64,000 nt of DNA from Mactra quadrangularis (GCA_025267735.1 CM046303.1:32340380-32404379); one strand, 5' to 3'. Shown: positions 25,226 through 35,967, counted from the stretch's first letter. Translations and numbers: made by a program. Notes: generated by a model from the letters alone, not told the origin.

Positions 25226-25521
25226 CCAGACTTGTCCGACTCGTATACTTATGTGTGCGGACAAGTAAATGTATCCAGCCCACTTGTCCGTGGATAACTA
25301 ATTCTTTTTAGCTGTAAATGTTGTATATATAGTTATACTTAATAATATAAATGTTTCAATCATATTCAGCATTGAACTATTTCTTTCAATAAGTTATTAT
25401 TACTTTAAATATGCATTTTGTATCACAGTTCACTATATTTCTTTTAGAGTATTGCCTCATTGACAAGTGCTTTTTGACCCAGACAAGCTCATTTTAGACC
25501 TCACTTGTCCGTGGACAAGTG
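25226..25521. repeat. Cluster of palindromic ACTTGTCC/GGACAAGT words
   Basis: ACTTGTCCG or its reverse complement appears at about 25230, 25258, 25280 and 25502. The last is an almost perfect palindrome, CACTTGTCCGTGGACAAGTG. The flanks are unrelated, so this is not a simple tandem repeat. It may be a remnant of an inverted-repeat element or a cluster of protein-binding sites. Confidence 0.6.
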
Positions 25522-25522
25522 G

Positions 25523-26680
25523 AAAAAAGTTCTTACCCTCTGGTCCTGTATCAGCTCCGGTCTTTTGACCGATTTCAGACGTAATATTTTTTATATTTTA
25601 AGGTGACATCAAAACTATATACCTATGGATATTTAGCAATATTATGTAGTTAACATGGGGATCCTATCGCATTAGATCTTGTATTTATGCTAATGTATTT
25701 CCCATGCAAATATTGCACATTTCTGCAGCACCTATTGTATCCCGATATGTGTATTATCACTCATACATTCTGTATTGTTAAGCTCCTGTGTTTTTTTTCT
25801 GCAGATAACCTCATACACAAATATTGAGTTTTCTATGCAAACTATAACTATATTTCTCACAGCTATGCACAATGTCATAAAACAGTCAGGAAAAGACAAT
25901 TTCCCTCCCCCGCTTGAACTCCTTCTCCTGTAAAATACAAGAAGATATATGCCTGGATCTCCCTGGTTTTTAACTGGTTTGCCCGCAGAGGAACAGTCTG
26001 GTTTTCCTGGAATTGTCTGTAACCATTTTCAGTAAATCGATCAGAGTTAATTTCTCAATGACTCTCTTATGCTTTGTTACAAAAAATATAGAAATTCAAT
26101 ATATGTTATTCCACCAGCAATACGCGTATTTCAATTCTTCACTATCATACTTGAATGGTTTTATTTTATTGCAATGAGTGCATTTCCTTTAAAAATGAGA
26201 TCGTGTGCAAACGGATTTTTCCATACATTTCCGTTTATGGGAAATATTATAGATTATAATGTCTTTGTGTTTATGGGCAAGAGTCTTAAACAAACGCCGT
26301 TTGTTGTAGAACTTAGTGGGTAAGTAAATCTCTAGAATTCGTCCTTTATATCTTGTTGTGCTGAGCCCCTTACTAATAACTTTGATATTGAAACTTATGC
26401 TGTTACATTTGTAACAATTATGCTTAGTTTAGATTATGAACAAACTACTTCAAGTATATATACTAAACTACTCTGGTTTATTTAAACTCGATTGTGAAAC
26501 AAGTTCTTACGACTTAGATTAATTACTTTCGAGTTCGCGTGTCCTGGTCCCCTATTGCTGGGCTAGTAGGATAAAATTATTGTTCAAGGTAACAACGCAA
26601 TGGGGTTTGGATGGGATTCAAATAAAATTGATAAAATTGACTTTTGTATATTAAGCTAATAATTGCGACAGGATCTACTT
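25523..26680. other. Non-coding stretch
   Basis: No feature recognised. The open frame at 26069-26323 ends in a GGGTAAGTAAAT donor-like sequence, but its peptide is of no known family and lacks an obvious acceptor. Confidence 0.4.
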
Positions 26681-26696
26681 ATTACGCAAGCCCTGG

Positions 26697-27320
26697 AGGG
26701 ACATTTTATGTTACTTGTTATGACTTATTTGTTATTACTTATTTGTTATGAGTGATTAATTACAAATACCTGCACATAAAAAGGGGCATGAAAGATAATG
26801 ATCAATTTCAATTCTAACAAAATTGATAACATGTTACATGCGTGGATTATTTTTATAAATAAATGTGATATATTTTCGCGATTATTTAGAAATTCAAAGA
26901 TCATTATCTTTCATGCCCCTTCTTATGTTCAGATATTTGTAATTATTCACTCATAACAAATAAGGAATCACAAATAAGGAATAACAAATAAGGAATAACA
27001 AATAAGGAATAACAAATAAGAAATAACAAATAAGGAATAACAAATAACAAATAAGAAATAACAAATAAGGAATAACAAATAAGGAATAAGTATTAACTTA
27101 TGAGTATAATTTGACTAATGGGCACTACACTCTCAACGGATGGAAATAAAATAACTGCTAGAATGGACACAAATAAAACGATTTTTGCAATCTTTACTTT
27201 ACAATGTTCAAAATGGCCGAACGATCAGTCTGCGTTTAACTTGAAAATAAATCATAACAAATAAGTAATAACAAATAAGTCATAACAAATAAGTCATAAC
27301 AAGTAACATAAAATGTCCCT
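26697..27320. mobile_element. Nested inverted-repeat element inserted in the left end of the host MITE
   Basis: The ends read AGGGACATTTTATGTTACTT and its inverse. The inverted match continues through GTTATGACTTATTTGTTA for more than 50 bp. It is flanked by CCTGG (26692-26696) and CCTTG (27321-27325), a 5-bp target duplication with one change. Inside lies a second inverted repeat, with GGGGCATGAAAGATAATGAT on the left and its inverse at 26900-26920. A 14-bp tandem array (GGAATAACAAATAA) fills 26950-27088. It has no coding capacity. Confidence 0.85.
26950..27088. repeat. 14-bp tandem repeat inside the nested element
   Basis: The unit GGAATAACAAATAA is repeated about nine times with small changes. 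It probably expanded from the ATAACAAATAAG words of the terminal repeat. Confidence 0.88.
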
Positions 27321-27643
27321 CCTTGCCCCAGTTTCACAAAAAAAAACTTAAGTAAGAACTCAATAATAAACTCAAGTGTTTTTGGCTCTTAATAGCATGT
27401 CGATGTAGTTGGAATGATTGTTATTAGGTAATCATGATTATGTAAATATATAAAATGTGTTGTCATAAAATATCATGGGTTTTATTATAAACTTAATGCT
27501 GCAAACTCAATTTTCAATTGAATCTAAACTCAACAGTTCATTAACAGACTACTAAATAAGTAAAATTAATTATCAAAACTTAAAATTGAGTTTGAGTACA
27601 AAGTTGAGTTTTTTCGTGAAACTGGGGCCAGGGCTTCCGTAAT

Positions 27644-28397
27644 TTATCGATCACGTTTGACACGTTGAGAAAGTTTTCTTTTAGTGTTGCGTCTACGCAG
27701 ACCGACTGCAAGAAAAAAGTCTTATAGCTTGTAACATTTGTTTTATTTCTTATACTTGTAAAGATGAAGGCATTTATAACAATTCTGAGAAAACGAATGT
27801 AGTTGTTTTGTATATTATATGTTTTATATTTACACTTCAATCTCCGTAAACACATATCCTGTAGAGCGTTGTCGTACAGGATCTCTACTTTCTCCGTGGA
27901 AGGTCATGTCGAGATGAACTTTTTTTCAACCAATCAATGCGTAGCTTTTATCTAGACGAAAACACTAATAATCACATTTTGATTTCGTAATTTCTATTTT
28001 TAGACCAAGTTTTGCATGCTAATTTAACAGTGGTATTATTCACAGTCTGCGATTGGGCGGCTCATTTCAAATTGCGTGACGTAGACGATGTAAAAAAGTT
28101 ACGTATAATAACAATTTCGTCATGAATATTATGATGAGAAAAGGTCGCCTGAACGTGACCTTCGTTTGAAAAAGGCCAGATCTAAATTAGCGAGTATATG
28201 CGAGCGGAAAATTTTAGATCGGGTTTTAATCAGATTGATTTACACTTGTACTTGCACTGTGTTTCACTTTTTTAAACGGAAACGTTTTAGTTGCTGAATT
28301 TTGCTGAATACTAAAAAATAGACTTTGTTAGTGTATTACGGAAAAAATCAAAACAACTCTAAAAACTTATTTAATCTTAAAAGATTTTAACATTTAA
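27644..28397. other. Non-coding stretch
   Basis: Nothing recognised. The minus-strand open frame at 27580-27855 overlaps the MITE end, so it is not supported. Confidence 0.45.
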
Positions 28398-28455
28398 TGT
28401 GATTCAATGTGACCTCTATGTGATTCAATGTGACCTCTATGTGATTCAATGTGAA
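28398..28455. repeat. 21-bp tandem repeat, nearly 3 copies
   Basis: The unit TGTGATTCAATGTGACCTCT plus A is repeated without change and the last copy is cut short. Confidence 0.95.
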
Positions 28456-28618
28456 GAACAATCGAATATATAGACTTTAAAAAATTTCGCGCTATATACA
28501 TATACTTTGATTTGGTTTCCAGCTTTTATTTTCATCTTATATAATCTTACACATACGAAATGTATTTGCAACATCAAAGTTGTGATTTCTTTTTATAGAT
28601 TCCTCTTATTATATAGGC

Positions 28619-29452
28619 TAGGGATGGGTATTGCCGGAAATTTTCGTATTGTGATATATTGCGACACGTTACAGCATATTGCAATACGTATTGCGATATA
28701 TTGGGAGTTTAGAACATAAGCTTTTTCAGCACCCATGCTTGTATTTTACAGACAATATGAAAATTCTTCACAATTATACATTGTGAAAGCTTTATTTAAG
28801 CTATTGCAAACATTTAAGATTCAACGTTTTTCTTTGCGACACTTTGATAGACTGATAGTGTCAGCATGCCAATTGTGAATAACATATTAAGCATAAACCC
28901 ATTTTCACATATAGCTTCCTCTGACTTTCCTACTGCCAAATAATAAGTAAAGCATCCACTGTAGTACGTTGATGCATAGAGGTGTACTGGGAAGTGTGCA
29001 AGTTTTGCAAGAAACTTGACACCTACTTAGTTTTATAGAGGTTTAGAATTATTTTTAGCAATTTGTTTATAATACAAAACAAAAGTTAAGATTGAAATAA
29101 AATATTAATGATACCAACTAAATTTTATGAAAACATATTCTTTTCGTATCTAACTCAATGCCAATTCATAAAAAATATACATCAGTTCCAACCCCCCTAC
29201 TTTATGTTAATCTTTAACTTAAAGTCGTCACAGGTAGTCAGTCAATACTTTATGCCAAAAATCGATTAAAGGAAAACCAAAAATGAAATAGTTTCCGGTC
29301 AAATTATGCCACAAATAATGCAAAACAGGTTGGAGTATGCGCTATTAGTCTATTAGATTCAGATAAAAATATCGCGATATATTGCGGGACCGTACCGGTA
29401 CGTATTGTGTTTGAAACGTATTGCAATATACCGGTACCATTGCGCATTCATA
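28619..29452. mobile_element. hAT-like non-autonomous transposon, 834 bp
   Basis: The left end is TAGGGATGGGTATTGCCGG and the right end, reverse complemented, is TATGAATGCGCAATGGTACC. These are diverged terminal repeats of hAT style. Flanking 8-mers ATATAGGC (28611-28618) and ATATAGAC (29453-29460) match at seven of eight positions, as expected for an 8-bp hAT target duplication. Both subterminal regions are packed with ATATTGCAATACG / CGATATATTGCG words, typical of transposase-binding repeats. No transposase frame is present. It is related in sequence style to the shorter element at 63503-63752. Confidence 0.82.
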
Positions 29453-29741
29453 ATATAGACAGTTTAAATCAATGAGTTACATACGTTTTGCAAAGCCATG
29501 GAATTTAGATCTTCATAGACTTTGTAAAAGAGGTCAAACTTGAAGAGACGTTTACATCCAATAAAATAATCGATTTTCATGAAAAAAGTAGTGTCTGAAA
29601 AATAGTTCAGACTTAAAGGATTAATGTAACGATTCCGTTGTGACTAATTCCGAGAAGAAACATTTGAAAATATTATAACTTTTTGCGGTTTACAATTTTT
29701 CTTCCAGGAGTTTGATCGCTTTAAAATAAAAGCTATAAATA

Positions 29742-30110
29742 TAGTATCCACCAAAAGTTTGGAGACAAAGGAAATTTACTAAAATTTTTAAATGTCATTA
29801 ATTATTTTCGCTAGATATTTTCAATATATTTAATATAGTTGATGATAAAATGAAAACAAATTTCTTGAATGCATCACATTTATAAGATTCAGCATCTGAT
29901 ATCCCAAAGCCTCCAAAATAAATAGCATGTAGTTCTTTTCTATAATGTAGATTTCAAGCTACTTTGGTAGTCCCAACTATAAATGGTACCATAACAAAAA
30001 AATAAGCAAAACTAAAAACCATTTCAAAATAAATGGCTAATCAAATTTTTGATAAAACCTATATAGTAGGCTTACAAATTGAAATGTCTCCAAACTTTTG
30101 GTGGGTACTG
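29742..30110. mobile_element. Tc1/mariner-like MITE, copy 2, with TA target duplication
   Basis: The left end TAGTATCCACCAAAAGTTTG, continuing GAGACA, is the reverse complement of the right end (CAGTACCCACCAAAAGTTTG, then GAGACA) with two mismatches. TA flanks both sides (29740-29741 and 30111-30112). The ends resemble Tc1/mariner ends with their CAGT start. Its length of 369 bp and lack of a transposase frame make it a MITE. An older copy is at 894-1189. Confidence 0.9.
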
Positions 30111-30344
30111 TATAGTGAATTAGTACAGACGTGTTTCGTATATAATTGAACCGGTCATACTTTGTGGCCAGATCTTAACTTATTGTGAGAAGTGTTCCCA
30201 AGTTAGTGTCCAGATATTCTTAAATAACCTTGTATTGATTATGTTAGGCCCATCAGATAGATATTACTATATCTGTTATTTTCTATGTACGCCATGACGT
30301 CATATGCCAATTGGCAACAAAACATACTCGTATATAGATCGAGG

Positions 30345-30960
30345 TCCCATATCTATAGTGCGTACAAAATAACAAAACGTGTTTTGGTAAACATGAGAAA
30401 TGAGACAATTCATTTCAAGGGTAGGCAGTATTGAAAATTTGTGTAATTAATTTTAACAAAATTAGCATGATTGATAAACCAACACCACTTGGCAAATCAT
30501 GCTTGTAATGGTAGAACGCTTTTCATTAAACCAAAAACTAAGACACAAGTAAAACATATCACAATTGTTTATTTTAAAGTCATCCTGGGCATCCCTCGTC
30601 TTGGGTTAGTTCATTGTATTGTTATTGTAAACAGTGTTTTGTTTTTTTGTTCGAACTTATATACACATGTATAGTGCGATCAATATAACAAAACGTGTTT
30701 GTGTAAAAATAAAAAATGAACCAATCCATTCCAGAGGTAGGCAGTATTGAAAATAAAAGTTGTATTAGTTAGTGTGGCGGATAAACCACCACCCATTTGT
30801 CAATCATGCTAGTAATGGTACCATTACACCATCAAGAAACTTACAAAAACATATCAAAAATATATATTATTTTTTATTGCTATCCTGACCATGCCCTGTC
30901 GTGGATTAGTTCATTGTTTTGTTTACGTTAACTGTGTTTTTGTACGCAAGTTATACAATG
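30345..30960. repeat. Tandem duplication of ~316 bp
   Basis: The two halves share AACAAAACGTG (30371 and 30687), GGTAGGCAGTATTGAAAAT, AATCATGCT, GTAATGGTA, AACATATCA and TTAGTTCATTG in the same order, about 316 bp apart. Divergence is substantial, so it is old. The open frame at 30471-30674 is within it and is not conserved in the second copy. Confidence 0.85.
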
Positions 30961-30972
30961 TTCAAGCTTGTG

Positions 30973-31222
30973 TATTGTTCGTTTTTTCTCAACTGTCAAA
31001 ACATGAATAATTTCACGGTGAATGCGTTTGTTAAAATTATTGTCGTAATACACCCATGGGTTGCCGAAAGTGTGTATTATGATTGAGTAAAGCTTCTTAT
31101 GCCGTACGATAAGTTTTAGTCAACATATTTTTAATTACAATTAGGCCGCCAGTACAAAAACAATGCATTCAGTCACCGTGAAATTATTCAAGCTTTGACA
31201 GTTGAGAAAAAACGGACAATAT
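30973..31222. mobile_element. Inverted-repeat element with ~60-bp arms
   Basis: The left arm (30973-31031) contains GTTTTTTCTCAACTGTCAAA and ATGAATAATTTCACGGTGAA. The right arm (31156-31222) is its inverse with few changes. The spacer of ~125 bp is unrelated. It is MITE or foldback-like; the exact ends and target duplication are not clear. Confidence 0.8.
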
Positions 31223-31555
31223 GTTTGAGAAACATATTTGATTTTATGTTTTATAATAAAGTGTTATCAAATTAGTTAACATATAGGTTACCATTTATTG
31301 GATAAAATGTTGAAATGTTTCAATAAACGAAAATAAGTATTGTAGAACTAGAACGAATAGAAGATTTTGTTTTTGATAAGTTATATGCGTACTATAAACT
31401 GTCTTTATGTGCAAAGAATAATTTGATAGCATCTCATCTTCATGTTGAGGTTGAACTAGAAAGACTTAGGTCAGATTTAAAGTCATACAAACTATGAGAC
31501 GCCATTGGAAACTATTTACTGTTAGTTTTTTGGTCTTACGGCGCATCAACACAGG

Positions 31556-31932
31556 ATCGCGCCGAAAGCAATTGATGTTACTACAGTAAAGTTCCGCTGT
31601 TAAGACCACTTTTGTGATTTCAAAATCATGCGATTGTTGACAATTATTAAGATCCAAAATGCTTAATTTGTGAACAAAAGAGTCTCTGTAATAAGACCGT
31701 TTTGCTATTAAGACCATTGCTTTTGTTGGTCTTAATAGCGGAACTGTACTGTATTAGAAACTTTGGGGACCCATTGATTAATTTACATGTCCATATCACA
31801 TGGGCTTCTTCATTCTACAATAGTAAAAAGTTTCTATTGTAGAATGAAGAAGCGGGTGTGACGCGGACATGTAAATTAATCAATGGGTCGCCAAAGTTTC
31901 TAATAGTATCATCAATTGCTTTCGGTGCGATA
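31556..31932. repeat. Long hairpin (foldback) with 10-nt loop, left arm split by a MITE
   Basis: The inner arms, CTTCTTCATTCTACAATAG and its inverse, are separated by ten bases at 31824-31833. Pairing continues outwards through CATGTAAATTAATCAATGGG and CCAAAGTTTCTAATA with one small asymmetric stretch. The outer part ATCGCGCCGAAAGCAATTGA (31556-31575) pairs with the right arm at about 31910-31932 only after removing the element at 31584-31751. The arms are about 100 bp after removal of the insertion. Confidence 0.93.
31584..31751. mobile_element. 168-bp MITE with CAGTAAAGTTCCGCT ends inserted in a hairpin arm
   Basis: The ends CAGTAAAGTTCCGCTGTTAA and CAGTACAGTTCCGCTATTAA (inverted) match closely and continue through GACCA. 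TA flanks both sides (31582-31583, 31752-31753). The other hairpin arm retains the empty site with a single TA, which confirms the boundaries. The mariner/pogo-type TA target is clear and there is no coding capacity. Related relics are at 10240-10396 and 15986-16127. Confidence 0.94.
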
Positions 31933-33146
31933 TAAAGGAAGTATAATTGTGTCCCGAAACGCTACGACGCGTAGGATAAGGTTTCACAATATGTCTGTTT
32001 TAGGGTGCAGCTAAGCAATACAAACCCAACAGTAGCGCTCACTCCGCGGTTCGAGATGTGGGCTAAACACGGTACCTTAAACAAATTGATGTTTAAAGTC
32101 AGCAAGAATATGAAGATTACCTCTGGGAAATAAATCTATGTTTACGTGCATTCTTCATATTGCATGGTAAAAGAAATTTAATGACAGAAATAAACAACAA
32201 ATTCTCTTCAGACTGATTGCTTAGAAACAATTTAGTCTATATCCTCAAACAATAGACAAACAGCAGCATGATGTATTTTTACTTTCTCTACTTTGTCGTT
32301 GAAACAATGTTTCTTCGATGTTTGATGTATTCAATCAATCACTAAGCTGACCAGACTGGAAAACACACGTTGTTTTGAATTAAAGACAGTAATTGAAACC
32401 TTGAGTTGAAGCGAAAACTTCAAGATGTTCTCTTCAAGTCATTATCTAACTATGATCCTGACTTTAATAGTTGGTGCTTTAGAGTAAATTGATCAATGCA
32501 AGAATATACTATGTGGTTTGAAGGGTCATCAATTGTCTTCACAAATTTCTGGGTAAATGGTACTCGTGTAATGATCTTAATAAAACTATTGATATCTGGC
32601 TAGCTTTAAATCTATTTAGTGAGAGAAGACGGGCACTTAATTTACTGTATTGTCTTGGTAAAGGGGCAAATATCGTGAGGTATTAAGAATGAAACATTTC
32701 ATGGTGTTCTGCTATTCTATTGGTCTGGTTATAAAGACTAAAAGTTGTCATGCAAACATAAAGAACAATATTTAATGGATATTGTAAGTAGTTTGATTGT
32801 CTACAAGACTTGTCTGGAACTACAAAGTAAAAGAAACCACTCGTGATTTTGGTGATCTGTTTTCGCCAGACTTGAGAACTCAATGTTCAATTCAGTATTT
32901 TTTGGGACGGTGTTGACCATGTGAAACAATGTTGTTCCTCTGTCCTGGCCGAATGTCTTAATGTCCTTTTTGTGATAGATAAATGATCCTGGCCATAGAC
33001 CTTGCTATTTACTAAATTATATATTTGACGCTTTTTTACATACCAAACGCTTAGATTGGTCAACGTTTTGTTGTGTATTAGGCATTTATTTCGATGCTAT
33101 ACGCTACACTTGTGATGTAATCCTTGCACACTTTTATCTGTGTCTA
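31933..33146. other. Non-coding stretch
   Basis: Nothing recognised on either strand. Confidence 0.45.
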
Positions 33147-34138
33147 GATTTTATTATTTCAACACATGGGCAAATGTACATTGTTTGTTAGACTAATGAA
33201 AAGGGGAACAAATTAAAAACCTCACTGAAAATGTTCATATTATACATGTTTGGCAACCACAAACCTATTTTGCTGACCGGCCATAATTTAAACTAAATGA
33301 AAATTATCTGCAAGCATCAGAGATGATACTAACGTGACAAAAGTGAGTATTTGTTTAAAAATTCTCAAATATTGAGGATTGGAGAAGTGTGTACTTTTCT
33401 TGCACTTTATTTAATTTAATAATTTAATTATTTTTCACTGAAGCTCGTAAACTGATATAGTCCAACAGAATTAACCTGAGCTTGACCTTTATGCAAGAAT
33501 ATATTAAACTCAGTATTTACAGTCTATTTTTGTCTTCGTTTGTAAATCGGGCTATATCGGAAGCTTTCGGCAAAAGGCACGTACTGAGCAATTAATGTTG
33601 TTTTCATTAGAATAAATACTTTGAAACTGTGTCATAATTCTGCTGACTTACTTGTTTACCCAAAAACCAATGTGTCTAAAATTAAAAGTACAATAACATG
33701 CCATTTCTAATAAATTGATATATACTCACATCGGTTGTTATAAACACGTGTATAACCGTATACACGCATACGGAAACTCACGATTTTATGTAAGCGAAGT
33801 GTGTAATTATTATAATTAGGTAGTTCAAGCTCACGAGCTTCAGTGAAAAATAATTAAATTATTAAATTAAATAAAGTGCAAGAAAAGTACACACTTCTCC
33901 AATCCTCATTATTTGAGAATTTTTAAACAAATACTCACTTTTGTCAAGTTAGTATTATCTCTGATGCTTGCAGATAATTTTCATTTAGACTTTAAATTAT
34001 GGCCGGTCAGCAAAATAGGTTTGTGGTTGCCAAACATGTATAATATGAACATTTTCAGTGAGGTTTTTAATTTGTTCCCCCTTTTCATTGGTCTAACAAA
34101 CAGTGTACATTTGCCCATGTGTTGAAATTTAATAAAAC
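33147..34138. repeat. Large inverted repeat, ~300-bp arms and 384-bp spacer
   Basis: The left arm is 33147-33448 and the right arm 33833-34138. The reverse complement matches throughout with only scattered differences (about 95% or better by eye), for example CAACACATGGGCAAATGTAC at the outer ends and CACTGAAGCTCGT at the inner ends. The spacer is unique AT-rich DNA with a small ACACGTGTATA / TATACACG palindromic patch. No transposase is present. The open frame at 33913-34125 is inside the right arm. It could be a foldback transposon or a recent inverted duplication. Confidence 0.95.
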
Positions 34139-34895
34139 TCACCCTTCATCTATTTTAACTGAGATTATTCACACAAATATATAAAACCATATATAGATAA
34201 ATCGTTATTTATTGTTCATTTTAAAGTGGATAATGAACTTTGTATTTCACCATCACGCATATATCTAATGGAAACTAACCATTAAACTGTTCCTTGATGG
34301 AACACGTGCGTGGTAAGTGTATATTTATTCGGATAATAATTCGGACCATTCATTATCAATACAATATATGTATTTATACGCTTATATTGTAGAACGCAAG
34401 TATAGTACCCTCAAGATTATTTGACCAATAACCCGTGTTTAGGATAAACCGGTATACGTTCACCCATGAATAAAAGAAACTTAAGTGTTAACTAAGCATT
34501 TTTCATAATCCGAATCAGTAAGTTTTTTAAACATTTCATTCCATTTACATTATGTTTCTTACTACGTTACTCGGAAAATTTTCTGATTGTAGTAAAATGC
34601 ATTTAGTATAATTAATCAATTTTCTCAAGATATCATTTTCCAGAAACTCGTGGATGGCACTGTATGTTTGTATGATGTGTATTGACTAGAATCTACTTAG
34701 TTATGAAGGTTAAGAATATATGAAAATTCAATAATTTCCGACCATTCAACACAGTAATATAATTCTGTGAGGTCCCTAGGGATAGACTTTATTTAGATGG
34801 GATGTTATTTCAAGGGATGTAATTCATTGGTAGAAGTATCTCATATTTATGTCTCATATCATTAATCAGGTATTGTAAGGCCAATAAAGTACATT
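34139..34895. other. Non-coding stretch
   Basis: Nothing recognised. Confidence 0.45.
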
Positions 34896-35285
34896 CTATT
34901 GCTTCAATCCCATAAAATCGTGGCTTTCTGCGGACCAGTACGTGCAGACAGTCGTAGGCCGTGGGAAGCCTTGCGTTTTAAAATGACGGTACGCACATGG
35001 TACAAAACATCACACCCCTTCGGAGCCGTAGCTAGAAGATATGCATGTTTAATCCATACTCGGCCACGATTTTTGTTCACGATTTGACTCTGAAACTGAT
35101 AAGTGTATCAAGGGCTCATCTCACGGACCCTGGTAAAAACGTAACAGTCCGTACGGGTACGCAAGAGTTTGTACGGGTCCTTGCGGAGCTTGATCACACG
35201 GCGCCCGTACGGTGCCCTCGCAGCTATTTTTATATTTATGGGACTGCAACTTATTTTGTGCTAAGTTTTCGTGCTTTAGTCATTT
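34896..35285 (+). repeat. Dispersed GC-rich repeat, copy 1 (CCGTACGG-rich)
   Basis: It matches 62500-62851 in the opposite orientation across its length. Shared words include AAATCGTGGCTT, GACAGTCGTAGGCCGTGGGA, ACGGTACGCACATGG, CTCATCTCACGGACCCTGG and GGTCCTTGCGGAGCTTGATC. It is much richer in GC and in CGTACGG words than its surroundings. An open frame at 35045-35287 includes AHLTDPGKNVTVRTG, which the other copy also encodes, but a frame break near 35087 separates it from the upstream part (34899-35087). No known protein family is recognised. Confidence 0.85.
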
Positions 35286-35373
35286 GAACCTACGGTAATA
35301 TATTGAGTATTGTCTAATATGTAAACTTTTACTATTTGTATACGTTTGCAGATTCTCAATACCTCCTTGTTAG

Positions 35374-35967
35374 CCGTTCGAATTGCTCAGTCGGAAGCAC
35401 AAAATTAATCGAGGGAAACCCGGGTCGATAGCGCAGTCGGTAGCGCGCCGGGATTTGGATACTCGTGCCCGAGGGGGTGCGGGTTCAAATCCCACCCGGG
35501 GAGGTTATACCCTTCCATGAAAATTTGACAATAATGTCGATTTTCCTCCATTGATTAGATAATATGGAGAAGTTTCCGGCCTTGTGGAAGGGTAGGTGAG
35601 TACTGGTTATAGACAATGGTCCAGGATAGCTAGGTTAGGTGCGCTGGACGCCGTGAAATGACCTAAATTGTGTTGATACGGCGTTAAATCCAATAAATAA
35701 ATCAATAAATATAAATAAATCGAGGGATCGTGTGTTTCGTTCCCAGGAGGGGCATGCGTTTGGTCATTACATAATTTCTACAGCTATTCTCCCTCCTACC
35801 ACTGATTTATAGTCATGTAATGCAGTTGTCGGTATCGAATGGAAGTATGCGCCTAGTAACTGTTCAACTGCAAAATCCAGGGATTGTGCCTTTAAATGAA
35901 TGCTGAGTAGGTTGACTAAAAACAGGGGTTATATGACATATACATGATATTGTTTCTGTGTTATATT
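35374..35967 (+). mobile_element. SINE family B, interrupted by a family A SINE
   Basis: The degenerate tRNA-like head (GCTCAGTCGGAAGCAC, AATCGAGGGA) stops at 35416 and resumes at 35718 with AATCGAGGGATCG. The family B body follows: CTATTCTCCCTCCTACCAC and GTATGCGCCTAGTAACTG, then a worn tail. The inserted element is listed separately. It is older than its insert. Confidence 0.9.
35417..35717 (+). mobile_element. SINE family A inserted in a family B SINE, 10-bp target duplication
   Basis: This is the best preserved family A copy. The A-box-like word is TAGCGCAGTCGGTAGCGCG and the B-box is GGTTCAAATCCC. The full body follows, then tail GATACGGCGTTAAATCCAAT and AAATAAATAAAT-type repeats. AATCGAGGGA occurs directly before (35407-35416) and after (35718-35727), a perfect target duplication. 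Confidence 0.96.

Larger units (their letters stand above)
26681..27643. mobile_element. MITE with CCCCAGTTTCAC-type ends, split by a second element
   Basis: The right end (27605-27643), read as reverse complement, is ATTACGGAAGCCCTGGCCCC then AGTTTCACGAAAAAACTC. The left end is the same sequence in two parts: ATTACGCAAGCCCTGG at 26681-26696 and CCCCAGTTTCACAAAAA from 27326. The element at 26697-27320 sits between them. Without the insert the MITE is about 335 bp. Its interior is AT-rich and non-coding. Confidence 0.85.
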
